In this document: piece after piece, positions 61,852 through 64,000 of the stretch
How the letters are laid out: every line of letters starts with the position of its first letter
Position numbering within the stretch: position 1 is the stretch's first letter
NCBI RefSeq assembly: GCF_900107935.1
Contig: NZ_FNVG01000018.1
Span: forward strand, 1-64,000
Length of the DNA: 64,000 nucleotides
Source: Vibrio hangzhouensis
GTDB lineage: Bacteria; Pseudomonadota; Gammaproteobacteria; Enterobacterales; Vibrionaceae
Direction of reading: 5' to 3'
Notes under the pieces: model-generated
Seen by the model: only the letters and a program-made list of their open reading frames with translations
What the model was told of the DNA's origin: nothing
Database searches by the model: none
Position numbers and translations under genes: made by a program

Positions 61852-64000
61852 TTACTCAAACCACGACACGTTTCTGATTTGAATGTCGCTGTCAGTCAAC
61901 CCTTCATTAGTTGTACCGTGTACCATGAATGGTTGCGTGACTTTGGTCATCTCCGGCTCGCCGCCGAAATCACTAACATTTACCTCTATGGTTTGCCATT
62001 CCGTGGTTAGCGTATATACACCTTCGTTAAAGCGTACCGCGTGGTTTGCTGACCATTGGCCACCCTTGTCCGACTGGAAGCCAACACCAAAACCAAACTC
62101 AGCAAGTACTTTTCCAGCGTCAGTAGAACCTCTGATTTCAAACGACATTTTCGTCATGCCTGAGAAGTCTCTGGTCACATTGTCACCAATGTGCGCACCC
62201 CACCCCCAACTCTGGGCACCTGTTGGCGAAGGCGTCACTGTCAATACACCGCCATCAATCGATGCTTCTGCCGTGCCTTCCCAACCATAAGCGTTGGCAA
62301 AAGCTTCGCTACCTAAGACCTTGAACTCGCCTTCTGCAGGTGGTTGCTCTACAGGCGCAAATGGTGGTGGAAGTACATCATCCATGAGAGCGACTTCGTT
62401 GCCACCGTAACTTGCTGTGAACGCACAGTCTCTAGTCAAGCTAAGGCTATTCAAAGTTTCAACTTTATCCCAAGCCAAGTATTTGACGTTGCAATTGATA
62501 TCAACCAGACCAAAGTGCTTCTCCGAATGACCTGCGTCATCTCCTCCTTTCCATGGCTCATCAAACGCCTGGAAGAAGAACATCGAAACGCCCGAATCAT
62601 CGCTGAAGTCACGCATATCGTCATGGAATAGCTTTTGTTTGTATTCATCCGCTGCTTGTGTGCCACCATCCCCATATAGGTCAGTCGACACGGTAGACCA
62701 ACCAGTTTCGCCAATATGAATCGGTTTGGTTGGGTCAACAGAATGAACGAACTGCTGAGCTGCCGCATATTGCTCTAATGAATGCACAAACGCTTTGTCC
62801 ATAGCAGACGCAATTTGCTCTTTTTTAGTCAGCCCCTGCTCAGATTCTGGTACCTTCCACTCCTTGCTGAACGTTGGGTGATAATAGGTGTCATGGTGCG
62901 CGTAGGTGTGCAAAGATACATAGTCTACGGCCTGGATCAGTGCCTTAAGATCTGCCTGATCATTATTGTTACCATTCGCATCCTGACCAGCCCAGACAGC
63001 CCAGTTATCTGAGGTTGTGATCCATAGGTCACTAGTGTCTTCGCTCTCAAGTTTCCAGTTTTGCAGATCGTTGACGTGGTTTAGGATGATGGATGGATGA
63101 ACCTTGTAAGATGCCGCCCAGTCCACCATGGCTTCATTACCCACAGCGATGACCTTAACGATATCCGGGTAGGCCAGAGCCAGTTCCTTCGCTTTTGCCA
63201 TTTCCAACGCATTGTTTGGTGAATCGGTTGCCGAATCGATGGTATTACCCGTCCAAGAGTTTAGTGCATCAATCCATACACCCAACATCACATACATTTC
63301 AAAGCTAGGATCTTCCTGTTTAAGTTGGTGAATCGCAGCAAGTAGGTTCTCAGTGTTACTTACATCATCCAGCCCTTTGAAGCCCTGAGTGTTATAGGTA
63401 CGTACCATCTTGATGCCCATGGCGTTGAGGATCTTCATATCTTCCATTTGATCTTCAACGCTCGGTACGGTTTCACCTGATGCACGTTCTGTTGTGCGCC
63501 AAGCGCCATAAGAGATAGCCTGAAATTCAGGATTACCTAAAAGCGGCTTGCCGGAGTCAGATACAGGAAAGCTCTCCGGTTGTGGCTGGTCGAGTAAACC
63601 TTTACCTTCGTGGCGTACATTGTCCCAGTAGAAGACCTTGTCACTGGCATCGCTCATGAAGTCAAAGAAAATACTTTTCTTGTTGTAAACGAAATCTGGA
63701 TTCAGCTCACCCGCATTAAGATTAGTGAAATCAAATGTCAGCATTTCCCACTGGTTGGCCTGAGTTGTATTCACCAACACTTCAGCAAACTCGTCACCGT
63801 TGTTAGCATTTTCGACTTTTAACAGGACTGGAATATCTGCCTCTGGTGCATACACCCAGATGGTGATTTGACTTAACTCTTCGCTCAGGTCCAGTGCCTT
63901 AGTATCAGAAAGCGTCGTCCCCGCCCATGGTTGAGCGCCGACAGGTTTGGTGGTCTTTAGTACAGTACCCAAAGGCTTTGAGGCAAAAGAAGCGACCTCA
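61852..64000 (-). CDS. GH17-family beta-1,3-glucan-active protein, 5' end outside the window
   Basis: The frame is open past the window edge, so the start and signal peptide are not seen; over 710 residues are present. An N-terminal carbohydrate-binding-like beta sandwich precedes the catalytic barrel (from about GNPEFQAISYGAW). GH17 residues are visible: IAVGNEAMVDWAASY contains the acid/base Glu in V-G-N-E, and HIGETGWSTVS holds the nucleophile Glu. A proline-rich linker (DVLPPPFAPVEQPP) leads to a second beta-sandwich module at the end. Predicted to degrade laminarin or oligo-laminarin. It probably heads the GH17-GH16-GH16 locus. Confidence 0.85.
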   Translation of the reverse strand, partial: EVASFASKPLGTVLKTTKPVGAQPWAGTTLSDTKALDLSEELSQITIWVYAPEADIPVLLKVENANNGDEFAEVLVNTTQANQWEMLTFDFTNLNAGELNPDFVYNKKSIFFDFMSDASDKVFYWDNVRHEGKGLLDQPQPESFPVSDSGKPLLGNPEFQAISYGAWRTTERASGETVPSVEDQMEDMKILNAMGIKMVRTYNTQGFKGLDDVSNTENLLAAIHQLKQEDPSFEMYVMLGVWIDALNSWTGNTIDSATDSPNNALEMAKAKELALAYPDIVKVIAVGNEAMVDWAASYKVHPSIILNHVNDLQNWKLESEDTSDLWITTSDNWAVWAGQDANGNNNDQADLKALIQAVDYVSLHTYAHHDTYYHPTFSKEWKVPESEQGLTKKEQIASAMDKAFVHSLEQYAAAQQFVHSVDPTKPIHIGETGWSTVSTDLYGDGGTQAADEYKQKLFHDDMRDFSDDSGVSMFFFQAFDEPWKGGDDAGHSEKHFGLVDINCNVKYLAWDKVETLNSLSLTRDCAFTASYGGNEVALMDDVLPPPFAPVEQPPAEGEFKVLGSEAFANAYGWEGTAEASIDGGVLTVTPSPTGAQSWGWGAHIGDNVTRDFSGMTKMSFEIRGSTDAGKVLAEFGFGVGFQSDKGGQWSANHAVRFNEGVYTLTTEWQTIEVNVSDFGGEPEMTKVTQPFMVHGTTNEGLTDSDIQIRNVSWFE

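Overview
The window looks like chromosomal DNA of a marine gammaproteobacterium, most likely a Vibrio or close relative. This is judged from gene content: NorR-controlled hmp, RoxA, RlhA, YaeQ, a DUF413/MaoP-like protein, a TRAP transporter, a Gly-Gly-CTERM tail, and Vibrio-like protein sequences. I see no prophage, transposase, integrase, rRNA operon or CRISPR array. It is a dense catabolic stretch, with housekeeping genes between blocks for aromatic acids, polyamines and algal glucan.

Layout. 1-353: a palindromic multi-hairpin repeat and a terminator. 354-5400: a coniferyl-aldehyde-dehydrogenase-like ALDH, a glycine-zipper protein, a GntR regulator and RlhA. 5578-5652: a lone tRNA-Gly(TCC). 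5858-21050: a complete 4-hydroxyphenylacetate (HPA) pathway. It has an acyl-CoA-dehydrogenase-fold oxygenase with an HpaC reductase, the regulators HpaA and HpaR, the meta-cleavage operon hpaH-hpaI-hpaG1-hpaG2-hpaE-hpaF-(AEC carrier)-hpaD-gabD, and a divergent TRAP transporter dctPQM. Near-identical palindromes in both divergent control regions are probable HpaR operators. 21479-28037: a ThrE-type exporter, a cold-shock protein with a long leader, YaeQ plus an unknown partner, the hmp/norR pair with a sigma-54 promoter and NorR boxes, and an anchored glutaredoxin. 28116-32170: a FadL-type porin followed by a lipoprotein fusing a beta-helix to a diheme cytochrome.

32454-53053 is a polyamine block. 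It holds a beta-alanine branch (BauA-type transaminase, MmsA, class I amidotransferase), puuR-puuC, the PotFGHI uptake system, a putrescine-type transaminase, two PuuA-type glutamine synthetases, PuuB and a second PuuR. Inserted in it (38632-42011) is a compact three-gene cassette: a DUF413/MaoP-like protein, a glutathione-synthetase-like ATP-grasp ligase, and a fusion of an N-formylglutamate-amidohydrolase-like domain to a QEGLA (DUF1704) zinc peptidase. This is the best candidate here for an under-described system. A small heat-shock protein follows it.

53147-58919: RoxA (ribosomal oxygenase), a YjiH/YjiG membrane pair, a chemotaxis receptor and a LysR regulator. 58997-64000: two GH16 enzymes and a GH17 enzyme truncated by the window edge, probably a laminarin (beta-1,3-glucan) degradation locus.

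The blocks feed central metabolism: HPA to pyruvate and succinate, putrescine to GABA, beta-alanine to acetyl-CoA, laminarin to glucose. All functions are inferred from sequence patterns and remembered families; no database search was run.
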